A stretch of 64,000 nt of DNA from Achromobacter sp. UMC71 (GCF_014170305.1 NZ_LZZT01000060.1:34907-98906); one strand, 5' to 3'; shown: positions 16,836-26,274, numbered from the stretch's first letter. The notes: generated from the letters alone by a model not told the origin. Numbers and translations are program-made.

Positions 16836-18617
16836 TCACCCCACAGTCAACACACAATCCAACGCTTCAGGCGCAGCCAATCTGACAGTAAACATCCTCA
16901 ACTCGTCCCGCCTGAATACATGCACATCGACGCGGTCGCCAGCCCGGTACTGCCCCAACAACACCTCGACCCCCGCCGGCCCCTCGACCTTCAACCCGTC
17001 GATAGCCACCAGCACATCCCCCGCCGACAAGCCGCCTTTATGTCCAGCGCCACCCTCAAGCACGGTAGCCAGCACCAACGAGTCCCCTTGCTTGCGCGTG
17101 CGCACATCCAGGGAAGGAATATTCGCGGAAGCTTTCCATTGCACCTTGATCCCATGCGGCGCCAGCAGTTCGGCCAGCGGCACATCCGCCATCCCATACG
17201 CATGGCGGGCGATGAACCGCCGCGTATCCACCCCGGTCGCCTCCTTGATCAACCCGGGCAGCCCATCTTCCGGCAGCCCTTGCGGCTTGCCGCGATAGAA
17301 ATCCCGCCCATAGCGCTGCCACAGCAAGCGCATCACATCATCCAGCGAATACGCCCCGGACGATTCCTGGCGGATCAGGAGATCCAGCCCCAGCGCCACC
17401 AGCGCGCCCTTGGTGTAGTAGCTGACCAGCGCATTCGGTGAATTCTCATCCTGCTTGTAATAGCGCGTCCAGGCATCGAACGAACTTTCCGCCACCGATT
17501 GCTTGTGGCGACCCGGCGTGCGCGCCACGCTCGTGATCGTCTTGGCCAGCAGCCGCAGATAATCGTTCTGCGTGATCGCGTTTGAACGCAGCAGCAGCAG
17601 ATCGTCGTAGTAGGACGTGAAGCCCTCGAACACCCACAGCAGCCGCGACAGGTCCGGCTGCGACAGGTCGTAGGGCACGAACGCCTGCGGCTTGATCCGC
17701 TTCACGTTCCAGGTGTGGAAATACTCGTGGCTGACCAGCCCCAGGAAGCCCCGGTAGCCTTCGCCCTGGCCTTGCTGGCCCAGCACCGGCAGATCCTTGC
17801 GCGCCGTCATCAGCGCCGTGCTGGCGCGATGTTCCAGCCCGCCGTAGCCGTCGCCCGTCACCATCGTCATGAACACGTAGCGGTCGGCGCTGTCCAGGAA
17901 CGGCGCGCGCTTGCTGCGCGGTTCGAAAAAGGCGATCTGCGTTTCGCAGATCTTGCGCACATCGTCCGTGATGCGCGCCAGGTCCAGGTTGGGCGCCACG
18001 CCCGTGAATACCAGCTCGTGCTCTGCACCGTGGGCGGTGAAGCTGGCCACTTGCGGCGTGCCCATCTCCACCGGATGGTCGATCAGCGCGTCGTAGTCGG
18101 GCGCCAGGTAGCGGCCGAAGCCGTGACGCCGCGCCGCGCCCTGATGGCCGCGGGCTTGCGGCAGGCTGGTGTAAACCTTCCAGCCATCGATGCCGCGCGG
18201 CGGCGCCAAGTCCATCAGACAGGGCAGGTGATCTTGCCCATGCACCCGCAGGAACACGCTGGTGCCGTTGAAAAAGCCATGCGTTTCATCCAGGTGGGCG
18301 CCGCGCACCGACAGGTCCCAGGCGTACACCGAATACTCCACCCGCAGCGGTCCGTCGCAAGGCGCGGCCTGCCAGGTGTGATTGTCTATTTTGTCGACAA
18401 GCACGCGCCGGTTGCCCGAATACGCCGTCAGCGATTCGATCTGGCGCGAGAAATCGCGGATCAGGTAGCTGCCCGGAATCCAGGCGGGCAACGACAGCCG
18501 CTGGCCGTCCGGCGAGGGCGTCTGGACGGTTAGGGTTATCCGGTAGCGGTGTCCGGCCGGGTCATGGGGCGCGAGGCGGTAAAGTACGGGGAAAGCATCG
18601 GTTTTATCCATGCGCAT
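16836..18617 (-). CDS. M61-family metallopeptidase with PDZ domain (glycyl aminopeptidase type)
   Basis: The 593-residue protein carries the zinc motif HEYFHTW at residues 297-303 (His297, Glu298, His301) with the upstream GGLEHRAST motif at 259-267 typical of M61 peptidases. A PDZ domain occupies roughly residues 495-580 (GGAGHKGGLSAGDVLVAIDG). No signal peptide is obvious. Family members cleave N-terminal glycine or alanine; substrates in vivo are unknown. ATGs at 18617 and 18611 are both possible starts. The last 40 codons use rare choices (AGG, AGA, TTG, ACT) unlike the rest of the gene, next to repeat R2a. Confidence 0.88.
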   Translation of the reverse strand: MRMDKTDAFPVLYRLAPHDPAGHRYRITLTVQTPSPDGQRLSLPAWIPGSYLIRDFSRQIESLTAYSGNRRVLVDKIDNHTWQAAPCDGPLRVEYSVYAWDLSVRGAHLDETHGFFNGTSVFLRVHGQDHLPCLMDLAPPRGIDGWKVYTSLPQARGHQGAARRHGFGRYLAPDYDALIDHPVEMGTPQVASFTAHGAEHELVFTGVAPNLDLARITDDVRKICETQIAFFEPRSKRAPFLDSADRYVFMTMVTGDGYGGLEHRASTALMTARKDLPVLGQQGQGEGYRGFLGLVSHEYFHTWNVKRIKPQAFVPYDLSQPDLSRLLWVFEGFTSYYDDLLLLRSNAITQNDYLRLLAKTITSVARTPGRHKQSVAESSFDAWTRYYKQDENSPNALVSYYTKGALVALGLDLLIRQESSGAYSLDDVMRLLWQRYGRDFYRGKPQGLPEDGLPGLIKEATGVDTRRFIARHAYGMADVPLAELLAPHGIKVQWKASANIPSLDVRTRKQGDSLVLATVLEGGAGHKGGLSAGDVLVAIDGLKVEGPAGVEVLLGQYRAGDRVDVHVFRRDELRMFTVRLAAPEALDCVLTVG

Positions 18618-18650
18618 ATCTTATTTCATCCTTCCCTCTGGAGACATTCA

Positions 18651-19427
18651 ATGAGCGAGTCGTTTGTGCTGGTCGAAACCCGCGGCCGTGTCGGTCTGCT
18701 GACGCTGAACCGCCCCAAGGCGCTCAACGCGCTCAACGATCAACTGATGGATGAGCTCGGGGCGGCGCTGCTGGCTTTCGAAGCCGACGCGGGTATCGGC
18801 GCGGTGGTCATTACCGGCAGCGAAAAGGCCTTCGCCGCCGGCGCCGACATCGGCGCGATGAAAGACTGGTCGTACATGGATGTCTACAACGGCGAATACA
18901 TCACGCGCAACTGGGAAACCCTCAAGCGCATCAAAAAGCCCGTGATCGCCGCGGTGGCCGGTTATGCCCTGGGCGGCGGCTGCGAACTGGCCATGATGTG
19001 CGACATCATCATCGCCGCGGACACGGCCAAGTTCGGCCAGCCCGAAATCAAGCTGGGCGTCATCCCCGGCGCGGGCGGCACGCAGCGCCTGCCGCGCGCG
19101 GTCGGCAAGGCCAAGGCCATGGACCTGGCCCTGACCGCTCGCATGATGGGTGCCGAGGAAGCCGAGCGCGCCGGTCTGGTGTCGCGCGTGGTCGCGGCCG
19201 ATAAGCTGATGGAAGAGGCCCTGGACGCGGCCACCGTCATCGCTTCGATGTCGCTGCCTTCGGTCATGATGGCCAAGGAATGCGTCAACCGCGCCTTTGA
19301 AGGCTCGCTCAACGAAGGCCTGCTGTTCGAGCGCCGCGTGTTCCATTCGCTGTTCGCCACCGACGACCAGAAGGAAGGCATGGCTGCCTTTACCGAAAAG
19401 CGTAAACCGGACTTTAAACACCGTTAA
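18651..19427 (+). CDS. Enoyl-CoA hydratase (crotonase), mitochondrial ECHS1-like
   Basis: The 258-residue enzyme starts at ATG 18651 after GGAG and is strikingly close to the short-chain mitochondrial crotonase. Both catalytic glutamates are present: Glu112 in ALGGGCELAMMCD and Glu132 in FGQPEIKLG, together with the oxyanion-hole segment FAAGADIGAM. It hydrates 2-trans-enoyl-CoA to 3-hydroxyacyl-CoA in beta-oxidation or phenylacetate-type pathways. It is monocistronic, divergent from the M61 gene and closed by a strong terminator. Confidence 0.92.
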   Translation: MSESFVLVETRGRVGLLTLNRPKALNALNDQLMDELGAALLAFEADAGIGAVVITGSEKAFAAGADIGAMKDWSYMDVYNGEYITRNWETLKRIKKPVIAAVAGYALGGGCELAMMCDIIIAADTAKFGQPEIKLGVIPGAGGTQRLPRAVGKAKAMDLALTARMMGAEEAERAGLVSRVVAADKLMEEALDAATVIASMSLPSVMMAKECVNRAFEGSLNEGLLFERRVFHSLFATDDQKEGMAAFTEKRKPDFKHR

Positions 19428-19476
19428 TTCTTGTTACGTCCGCGCCGGCTTGCCGGACGGGCTCCTGAAAGACCTC

Positions 19477-19501
19477 ACGCGCCCCGCCCGGGCGCGTTTT
19501 T
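19477..19501 (+). terminator. Rho-independent terminator after the enoyl-CoA hydratase gene
   Basis: ACGCGCCC (19477-19484) pairs with GGGCGCGT (19490-19497) around a 5-base loop, followed by a T-run to 19501. Confidence 0.85.
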
Positions 19502-19685
19502 ACATGCGGCGGCGGCACAGGCGATCGTTGCGCCTTGAAACCTTTGGGCTGCACCTTGTTGCAGTGATCGGTCCTATCCTGATCGGGCGTCATCACAAAG
19601 AGGTGCCGCGCCAGAGAGGCTTGCCCGAACTGGTAAGCCCACGCGCGGCGGCTCGCCTGCAAACAATAGCAACAAGGAGCCTTGC

Positions 19686-21239
19686 ATGCGTACTTCCCCT
19701 TTTAATCGCCGGTGGTCCGCCGCCGCGCTCGCGGGCGCCCTGAGCGTCTGCTTCGTGACCGCTACGCAAGCCCAATCACCGCGGCCGTCGATGCGGCTGG
19801 TGTCCGAAACGCCTTACCCCGCGGCCGCCGCGCCCGCGCCGCAAGTGAACGCGCAGGAGCTGCGCGAAACCGCGATCGACGCCTACGTCTACGCCTATCC
19901 CATGGTGCTGATGGAGCTGGCGCGCCGCAAGGCCACCGCGGTGCAGTCGCCGCTGGACGGCAAGGCGCCGGTGAACCAGTTCGGCCACAAGGCCGCGTTC
20001 CCCGACCCGCGCGCGTCCGACACGCCGTGGCCGAGCGCCGATGCGCTGTATTCCAGCCTGTGGTTCGACGTCTCGCGCGCGCCGTTGATCGTGCGCCTGC
20101 CTGATACCGGCAACCGCTACAGCGTGCTGTCGGCGCTGGACATGTGGAGCGACGTGTTCGCCTCGCGCGGCACGCGCACCAATGGCCCGGGCCCGCAATC
20201 GTTCGCCATCGTCGGTCCGAACTGGCAGGGCACGCTGCCGCCGGGCGTCGACATGATCCGCAGCCCCACGTCCACCGGCTGGCTGATCGGCTGGACCCAG
20301 GCCAACGGTCCGCAAGACTACGCGGCCGTGAACCAGATCCAGGCCAACATGACGGCCGCCCCGCTGGTGGCGCCGGCTGCCGCGCCGCTGCCGGGCCGCA
20401 CGCGCGGCTCCACCACGCCGTACCCGCAGACCGGCCCTGGCGTCGGCACCGCGCCCATCGGCAGCGACGTGCCCATGCCGATGCCCGTGAACGTCATCGA
20501 AGGCTCGCCGGCCGAACAGGTCGCGGCCATGGACGCGGCCTCGTTCTTCACGCTGTTCTTCGACGTGCTGCGCAACAACCCGCCGCATGCCAACGACACG
20601 CCTATCCTGGACCGCATGCGCCGCATCGGCCTGGATGGCCGCCAGCCGTTCTCGTATGGCCGCTTGAGCCCAACCGTGCAGCAGGCCCTGACTGACGCGC
20701 AGCCGCTGGCCGGCCGCCGCATCGCCGACAGCGTGTCGCACCTGGCCACGCCGATCAACGGCTGGAGCACCGTGCTGTCGGGCATCGGCACCTACGGCAC
20801 GGACTACACGCGCCGCGCCGCCATCGCCTATGCGGGCTTGGGCGCGCCCACGCCGCAGGACGTGCTCTATCCGGTCACGGCTCGCGACTCGAAGGGCCGC
20901 GCGCTCACCTCGAACGAAGACTACGTGCTGCACTTCGACAAGGGCCAATTGCCGCCCGTCAACGCGTTCTGGTCCCTGCATGTCTATAACGACAAGCATG
21001 GCTTTGCCGAGAATCCGGCCAACCGCTACGTGCTGCGCAGCACCGACGGCCTGAAGTACAACGCCGACGGTTCGCTGGACATCTACATCCAGCGCCGCGA
21101 TCCCGGCGAGCGCAAGCGCTCGAACTGGATCGCCAGCCCGGCCACCGAAGGTCCGTTCCTGTTGAGCATGCGTCTGTATTGGCCGCAGGGCACCGCGCTG
21201 GACGGCCAGTGGGCGCCGCCGCCGGTCAAGGAAGACTGA
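19686..21239 (+). CDS. Exported DUF1254/DUF1214 protein
   Basis: The 517-residue protein has a signal peptide (residues 1-29, ending ATQAQ). An N-terminal DUF1254 region (about 55-200, with AYVYAYPMVLMELARRKAT and YSSLWFDVS) and a C-terminal DUF1214 region (about 395-515, with FWSLHVYNDKHGF and YIQRRDPG) follow. The two domains commonly occur together in secreted or periplasmic proteins of unknown biochemical function. A Pro/Gly-rich linker lies near residues 220-260. It stands alone with its own AAGGAG site and a downstream terminator. Confidence 0.85.
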   Translation: MRTSPFNRRWSAAALAGALSVCFVTATQAQSPRPSMRLVSETPYPAAAAPAPQVNAQELRETAIDAYVYAYPMVLMELARRKATAVQSPLDGKAPVNQFGHKAAFPDPRASDTPWPSADALYSSLWFDVSRAPLIVRLPDTGNRYSVLSALDMWSDVFASRGTRTNGPGPQSFAIVGPNWQGTLPPGVDMIRSPTSTGWLIGWTQANGPQDYAAVNQIQANMTAAPLVAPAAAPLPGRTRGSTTPYPQTGPGVGTAPIGSDVPMPMPVNVIEGSPAEQVAAMDAASFFTLFFDVLRNNPPHANDTPILDRMRRIGLDGRQPFSYGRLSPTVQQALTDAQPLAGRRIADSVSHLATPINGWSTVLSGIGTYGTDYTRRAAIAYAGLGAPTPQDVLYPVTARDSKGRALTSNEDYVLHFDKGQLPPVNAFWSLHVYNDKHGFAENPANRYVLRSTDGLKYNADGSLDIYIQRRDPGERKRSNWIASPATEGPFLLSMRLYWPQGTALDGQWAPPPVKED

Positions 21240-21286
21240 TCCCGCGCGCATCGGCGCCGTCGCAAGATGGCGCCGGCCAACGTGCC

Positions 21287-21317
21287 AGCGGCCCCTCGTC
21301 GGGGCCGCTTTCTTTTT
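21287..21317 (+). terminator. Rho-independent terminator after the DUF1254 gene
   Basis: AGCGGCCCC (21287-21295) pairs with GGGGCCGCT (21301-21309) around TCGTC, followed by a T-rich tail to 21317. Confidence 0.85.
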
Positions 21318-21443
21318 GCGCAGGTGCCGGGTCAGGGGCGCGCGCGGCACCGGATTCGGCCGGCCATTCGCGTCCCTAATTTCCTGGCGCGCGGCGCCGT
21401 TCTGGCCCGCTTGTTGTCACCTTACAAACCCCCGAAAGTTCAT

Positions 21444-21473
21444 TTGCTCGTGCAAAAAGAATCACGCTATACT
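21444..21473 (+). promoter_or_regulatory. Candidate sigma-70 promoter of the atp operon
   Basis: TTGCTC, an 18-bp spacer and TATACT. The -10 element matches at 5 of 6 positions, the -35 only at 3 of 6. It lies about 215 bp before atpI with no terminator in between. Confidence 0.5.
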
Positions 21474-21560
21474 CTGCGGGTTTGACGCTTGCGGGATAAG
21501 AGTCAGGGGCCGGGCGAATAGCTACAGGCCCCGGTTCTAGAAGAAGCGGGGACAAGAGAC

Positions 21561-21612
21561 AAGGTTGGGCTTGTAAGGTTGGGCTTGTAACTACGTGGGT
21601 AACTACGTGGGG
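21561..21612 (+). repeat. Two adjacent tandem duplications in the atp leader
   Basis: AAGGTTGGGCTTGT occurs twice in a row (21561-21574, 21575-21588), followed at once by AACTACGTGGGT and AACTACGTGGGG (21589-21600, 21601-21612). Confidence 0.9.
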
Positions 21613-21689
21613 CTTGCCGGGCGTTTTTCAATAGCGCTTATGGGCAGGTCCACCAGAGGGCCCACCAGGGAATCACGCGGGGAAGTTTG

Positions 21690-22211
21690 ATGCAGCAGAA
21701 CACAGTGCGGCACGAACCTGCGCGGCAAGAGCGGAAACAACCGCAACCATTGCCGCAACAGGACGAAGCGCGCCAGGTTCTGGCGAGTCAGGATCCGGCG
21801 GACCGGGTGCTGGTGCTCAGTGACGCGGATCGCGCGGCGCTGAATGCTCAAGCAGGCCGTGGTCTCTTGTTGGCGCTGGTGGCGCAAGGCGCCATGGGGC
21901 TCGCAGCAGCAGTAATAGCGGGGGGTGTCGGAGGGGCGGCGGCAGGTTGGTCGGCGCTGGCGGGGGCAGGAGCGTATTTCATACCCAATGCGTTGTTCGC
22001 ATTGCGCCTGGCTGTCAGTGTTCGGGCCGGTAAAGCCAGTCCCTTTACCTTTCTCTCTGGTGAGTTGATCAAGCTGTTCGCAACGGCATTGCTGTTGTGG
22101 CTGCTTTCGCATGTGGCGCAGGACACGCTCGTCTGGCCTGCCGCGCTGCTCGGTCTGATACTCACCTTGAAGGGATATCTCCTGCTTTTGATGTTCCGCA
22201 AGTTGTCATAG
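21690..22211 (+). CDS. atpI: ATP synthase protein I (AtpI)
   Basis: The 173-residue protein has a hydrophilic Gln-rich N-terminus (about 60 residues) and four hydrophobic segments, the AtpI pattern. AtpI assists assembly of the c-ring and is not part of the finished enzyme. ATG 21690 is used; a TTG immediately upstream is also in frame. It is the first gene of atpIBEFHAGDC, as in most proteobacteria, with atpB beginning 85 bp later. Confidence 0.88.
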   Translation: MQQNTVRHEPARQERKQPQPLPQQDEARQVLASQDPADRVLVLSDADRAALNAQAGRGLLLALVAQGAMGLAAAVIAGGVGGAAAGWSALAGAGAYFIPNALFALRLAVSVRAGKASPFTFLSGELIKLFATALLLWLLSHVAQDTLVWPAALLGLILTLKGYLLLLMFRKLS

Positions 22212-22296
22212 CGCGCCGGGAAATTTACGGCAAACAGAATCGTGGAATCGTCCAGCTCGCAAGGGCTGGGCATACAGCAAATAGGGTAGGATTCAA

Positions 22297-23178
22297 ATGG
22301 CTGCTGCCAGCGACGTGTCGCCTCAGTCCGCGTATATTCAGCATCACTTGGTGCATCTGAACAATACGGGCGAGAAACAGAGCGCAATTGCTCAGTTCGA
22401 CATCATCAATTACGACTCGTTGTTCTGGTCCGGCCTGACGGGTCTGATCGTCATCTTCTTCCTGTGGCGCGCCGCCAGCCGTGCGACCGCCGGCGTTCCG
22501 GGCCGCTTCCAGGCCTTCGTGGAAATGATCGTCGACATGGTCGACGACCAGGCCAAGGGCATCGTCCACAACGCCAAGAGCCGCCTTTTCATCGCTCCGC
22601 TCGCGCTCACCGTGTTCCTCTGGATCATCCTGATGAACGCGCTGGACTTGCTGCCCGTCGACCTGCTGCCGTCGATCTGGCGCTGGACCGGCCTGGGCGC
22701 GCACCACGGCGACCCCCTCTACTACCACCGCGTGCTGCCCACCGCCGACCTGAATGTGCCCATGGGCATGTCGCTGGGCGTGCTGCTGCTGATGTTCTAT
22801 TACGGCATCAAGATCAAGCACCCGGGCGGTTTCGTCAAAGAACTGTTCACCGCGCCGTTCCATGCGCACGGCATTGGCGCCGTCGTGCTGGCCCCGTTCA
22901 ACCTGCTGCTGAACCTGATCGAATACGCCGCCAAGTCCGTGTCGCTGGGCATGCGGTTGTTCGGCAACATGTTCGCCGGCGAACTGATTTTCATGCTGAT
23001 CGCCCTCTTGGGCGGCGCCTGGACCGGCTTTAACGGTTCGAGCATCGGCTTGGGAATCGGCCACGTGCTGGCCGGTTCGATCTGGGCAATCTTCCACATC
23101 CTGATCGTCCTGCTCCAGGCCTTCATCTTCATGATGCTGACCCTGGTGTATCTCGGCCAGGCCCACGAAGGCCACTGA
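22297..23178 (+). CDS. atpB: ATP synthase F0 subunit a
   Basis: The 293-residue membrane protein forms the proton half-channels beside the c-ring. The essential arginine is Arg220 in SLGMRLFGNMFAGE. Five or six transmembrane helices are evident, and the N-terminal HHLVHLN segment matches proteobacterial subunit a. Length is typical for Burkholderiales (about 290). Confidence 0.97.
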   Translation: MAAASDVSPQSAYIQHHLVHLNNTGEKQSAIAQFDIINYDSLFWSGLTGLIVIFFLWRAASRATAGVPGRFQAFVEMIVDMVDDQAKGIVHNAKSRLFIAPLALTVFLWIILMNALDLLPVDLLPSIWRWTGLGAHHGDPLYYHRVLPTADLNVPMGMSLGVLLLMFYYGIKIKHPGGFVKELFTAPFHAHGIGAVVLAPFNLLLNLIEYAAKSVSLGMRLFGNMFAGELIFMLIALLGGAWTGFNGSSIGLGIGHVLAGSIWAIFHILIVLLQAFIFMMLTLVYLGQAHEGH

Positions 23179-23252
23179 TCCCCCGAATTTCCGGCGTCGG
23201 CCACCCGGCCGGCGCTGGATAGCAAGATCCTCTTGCATTGAGCAGTACCCTC

Positions 23253-23290
23253 ATTTTTTATTTTTTGACTTCAGATTTCTAACCAAGGAG
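23253..23290 (+). promoter_or_regulatory. U-rich translational enhancer and strong RBS of atpE
   Basis: A T-rich stretch at 23253-23266 is followed by AAGGAG at 23285-23290, five bases before the atpE ATG. The layout resembles the E. coli atpE leader, which raises synthesis of subunit c above the other subunits. Confidence 0.65.
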
Positions 23291-23295
23291 TTGTC

Positions 23296-23538
23296 ATGAC
23301 CAACGTCGCTTTCGTTGCTCTCGCTTGCGGTCTTATCATCGGTCTGGGCGCTATCGGCGCTTGCATCGGCATCGCACTGATGGGCGGCAAATATCTGGAA
23401 GCCTCGGCTCGTCAGCCTGAACTGATGAACGCTCTGCAAACGAAGATGTTCCTGCTGGCTGGCCTGATCGACGCGGCATTCCTGATCGGCGTGGGTATCG
23501 CCATGCTGTTCGCCTTCGCCAACCCGTTCGTCGGCTAA
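23296..23538 (+). CDS. atpE: ATP synthase F0 subunit c
   Basis: The 80-residue double-helix hairpin forms the proton-driven c-ring. The glycine-rich first helix (GLIIGLGAIGACIGIALMGG), the polar loop ARQPE at 38-42 and the proton-carrying Asp59 in GLIDAAFLIG are all present. Asp, not Glu, and no sodium-ligand pattern indicate proton coupling. A hairpin lies directly downstream. Confidence 0.97.
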   Translation: MTNVAFVALACGLIIGLGAIGACIGIALMGGKYLEASARQPELMNALQTKMFLLAGLIDAAFLIGVGIAMLFAFANPFVG

Positions 23539-23544
23539 GGCACG

Positions 23545-23564
23545 CCCGCCGGCGAAAAGGCGGG
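23545..23564 (+). other. Small hairpin between atpE and atpF
   Basis: CCCGCC (23545-23550) pairs with GGCGGG (23559-23564) around an 8-base loop. There is no T-run, so a 3'-stabilising element for atpE mRNA is more likely than a terminator. Confidence 0.4.
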
Positions 23565-23681
23565 TCATGACGCTGGCGGCGATGTGGGCACGAGCCCCCG
23601 TCGCCGGTCAGCAAAGTATCGAGTGCTTCGCGTTGCCCCTCCCGGGTGCCGTCGGAGCCGCAAGGTGTTAAAGGAACGACC

Positions 23682-24152
23682 GTGAATCTGAACGCGACGA
23701 TCATTTTCCAGATGCTCGTGTTCTTCGTTCTGGGCTGGTTCACGATGAAATTCGTGTGGCCTCCTCTGACGAAGGCGATGGACGAGCGCCGCCAAAAAAT
23801 CGCCGACGGCCTTGCCGCCGCCGAGAAGGGTAAGGCCGATCTGGCCCAGGCCCAGGCGCGCGTCAGTCTGATCGAGGCTTCTGCCAAGTCCGAAAACCAC
23901 GCCCGCATCATCGAGGCCGAGAAGCAAGCCGCCTCCCTGATCGAGCAGGCCCGCCGTGAAGCGGAAGCCGAGCGTGCCCGCATCGTGGCGCAAGCTGCAC
24001 AGGATGCCGCGCAGGAAGTCCAGCGCGCCCGTGATTCGCTGCGCGACGACGTTGCCGCGCTGGCTGTCAAGGGTGCTGAACAGATCCTCAAGCGCGAGGT
24101 TGACGCCCGCGCGCACGCCGAGCTGCTGAACCAGCTTCGCGCGCAGCTTTAA
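23682..24152 (+). CDS. atpF: ATP synthase F0 subunit b
   Basis: The 156-residue subunit b has one N-terminal membrane helix (NATIIFQMLVFFVLGWFTMKF) and a long charged coiled coil that forms the peripheral stalk. GTG 23682 is the start, supported by AAGGA six bases upstream and by the usual family length of 156; longer in-frame versions lack a ribosome-binding site. Confidence 0.95.
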   Translation: MNLNATIIFQMLVFFVLGWFTMKFVWPPLTKAMDERRQKIADGLAAAEKGKADLAQAQARVSLIEASAKSENHARIIEAEKQAASLIEQARREAEAERARIVAQAAQDAAQEVQRARDSLRDDVAALAVKGAEQILKREVDARAHAELLNQLRAQL

Positions 24153-24164
24153 TCCGGGACCGTC

Positions 24165-24704
24165 ATGGCTGAACTTTCCACTGTTGCCAGGCCCTACGCC
24201 GAAGCCTTGTTCGCCGCCGCGCGCGACGACAAGGCCGGTTTGCCGGTTTGGGCCAACCTGGTCAGCGAGCTGGCGCAGGTCGCCTCCAACCCCGATGTGC
24301 GCGAGGCCATGGCCGACCCGCGTCTGGGTGACAAGCAGCGCGTCGACCTGTTTACCGGCCTGATCAAGGCCGATTTGCCGCAAGCCGCCCGCAATTTCAT
24401 CGAGCTGCTGGTTGAAAACGACCGGCTGCTGCTGCTGCCCGACATCGCCACGCAATTCGTGGCGCTGCGGAATCGTCACGATGGCACGGCGCAGGCGGAA
24501 ATCACCAGCGCGTTCGAATTGAGCGATGCCCAGGTCAAAGAACTGGTCACCGCTCTCGAACACAAATTCGGCCTCAAGCTCAAGCCCGTCGTTACCGTCG
24601 ACCAGTCGTTGATTGGCGGCGTGCGCGTGGCCGTCGGGGACCAGGTGCTCGATACGTCCGTACAAGCCCAATTGGCCCGCATGCGCGATACGCTCGCCGC
24701 TTAA
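24165..24704 (+). CDS. atpH: ATP synthase F1 subunit delta
   Basis: The 179-residue subunit connects F1 to the subunit b stalk. Family features include the N-terminal ARPYAEALF and the C-terminal VDQSLIGGVRVAVGDQVLDTSVQAQLARM. It begins 12 bp after atpF and is 28 bp from atpA. Confidence 0.96.
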   Translation: MAELSTVARPYAEALFAAARDDKAGLPVWANLVSELAQVASNPDVREAMADPRLGDKQRVDLFTGLIKADLPQAARNFIELLVENDRLLLLPDIATQFVALRNRHDGTAQAEITSAFELSDAQVKELVTALEHKFGLKLKPVVTVDQSLIGGVRVAVGDQVLDTSVQAQLARMRDTLAA

Positions 24705-24732
24705 GGCAACTAACAGGATTCCAGGAGTCAAT

Positions 24733-26274
24733 ATGCAACTCAATCCCTCCGAGATCAGCGAACTGCTCAAGAGCCGCATCGAGGGCCTGGGCGCTTCGGC
24801 TGATGTCCGTACTCAGGGCACCGTCGTGTCCGTGACCGACGGTATTACCCGCATCCACGGCTTGTCCGATGTGATGCAGGGCGAAATGCTCGAATTCCCC
24901 AACAACGTTTTCGGTCTGGCGCTCAACCTTGAGCGCGATTCCGTCGGCGCCGTTATTCTCGGCGACTACACCGGCATCTCCGAAGGCGACCAGGTCAAGA
25001 CGACCGGCCGCATTCTGGAAGTTCCGGTTGGTCCCGAACTGAAAGGCCGCGTGGTCAACACGCTGGGCGAGCCGATCGACGGCAAGGGCCCGGTCAACGC
25101 CCGCGCCACCGACATCATCGAAAAAGTGGCGCCTGGCGTTATCGCCCGCCGCTCGGTGTCGCAACCGCTGCAAACCGGCATCAAGGCTATCGACTCGATG
25201 GTCCCGATCGGCCGCGGCCAGCGCGAACTGATCATTGGCGACCGCCAGACCGGCAAGACCGCCGTGGCTGTCGACACCATCATCAGCCAGAAGGGCAAGG
25301 GCGTCACCTGCGTGTACGTCGCTATCGGCCAGAAGGCTTCCACGATCAACAACGTGGTGCGCAAGCTGGAAGAGCACGGCGCGATGGAATACACCATCGT
25401 CGTGGCCGCTTCGGCTTCGGACTCGGCCGCCATGCAATACCTGGCTGCCTACGCCGGCTGCACGATGGGCGAATACTTCCGCGATCGCGGCGAAGACGCC
25501 CTGATCGTCTATGACGACCTGACCAAGCAAGCCTGGGCCTACCGCCAAGTGTCGCTGCTGCTGCGCCGTCCGCCGGGCCGCGAAGCCTACCCGGGCGACG
25601 TGTTCTACCTGCACTCGCGTCTGCTGGAACGTGCTGCCCGCGTGAACGAAGACTACGTCGAAAAGTTCACCGATGGCGCCGTCAAGGGCAAGACCGGTTC
25701 GCTGACCGCGCTGCCGATCATCGAAACGCAGGCAGGCGACGTGTCCGCCTTCGTTCCGACCAACGTGATCTCGATCACCGACGGCCAGATCTTCCTGGAA
25801 ACCGACCTGTTCAACGCCGGTGTCCGTCCCGCCATCAACGCCGGTATCTCGGTGTCGCGTGTCGGTGGCGCTGCGCAGACCAAGGTCGTCAAGAAGCTGT
25901 CCGGCGGTATCCGTACCGACTTGGCGCAGTACCGTGAACTGGCCGCCTTCGCGCAGTTCGCTTCCGACCTGGACGACGCGACCCGTCGCCAGCTGGAACG
26001 CGGCAAGCGCGTGGTCGAACTGCTCAAGCAGCCGCAATACCAGCCGCTGCAAGTGTGGGAACTGGCCGTCACGCTGTACACGGTCAACAACGGCTACCTG
26101 GATGACGTGGACGTGGCTCAAGTGCTGTCGTTCGAGAAGTCGCTCAAGGATCAACTGAAGGCCAAGCATGCGGCCATGATCCAGCGCATCGAAGACACCA
26201 AGGAACTGTCCAAGGACGACGAGGCCGAATTGGCCACCGCCGTTCAGGAATTCAAGAAGCACGGTGCTTTTTAA
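24733..26274 (+). CDS. atpA: ATP synthase F1 subunit alpha
   Basis: The 513-residue regulatory, non-catalytic nucleotide-binding subunit has its P-loop GDRQTGKT at residues 169-176 and the family signature near PAINAGISVSRVG. ATG 24733 follows CCAGGAG; it is the standard MQLNPSEISELLK start, and upstream in-frame codons would overlap atpH. Confidence 0.98.
   Translation: MQLNPSEISELLKSRIEGLGASADVRTQGTVVSVTDGITRIHGLSDVMQGEMLEFPNNVFGLALNLERDSVGAVILGDYTGISEGDQVKTTGRILEVPVGPELKGRVVNTLGEPIDGKGPVNARATDIIEKVAPGVIARRSVSQPLQTGIKAIDSMVPIGRGQRELIIGDRQTGKTAVAVDTIISQKGKGVTCVYVAIGQKASTINNVVRKLEEHGAMEYTIVVAASASDSAAMQYLAAYAGCTMGEYFRDRGEDALIVYDDLTKQAWAYRQVSLLLRRPPGREAYPGDVFYLHSRLLERAARVNEDYVEKFTDGAVKGKTGSLTALPIIETQAGDVSAFVPTNVISITDGQIFLETDLFNAGVRPAINAGISVSRVGGAAQTKVVKKLSGGIRTDLAQYRELAAFAQFASDLDDATRRQLERGKRVVELLKQPQYQPLQVWELAVTLYTVNNGYLDDVDVAQVLSFEKSLKDQLKAKHAAMIQRIEDTKELSKDDEAELATAVQEFKKHGAF

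Larger units (their letters stand above)
21240..21689. other. Leader and promoter region of the atp operon
   Basis: The 450 bp hold the terminator of the upstream gene, a candidate promoter at 21444-21473 and two back-to-back tandem duplications at 21561-21612. I see no gene in it. Confidence 0.7.

Noticed and set aside
24592..26262. A 556-codon minus-strand frame opposite atpA.
   Set aside because: Same reason: it mirrors atpA codon structure and has no recognisable domain or start site.
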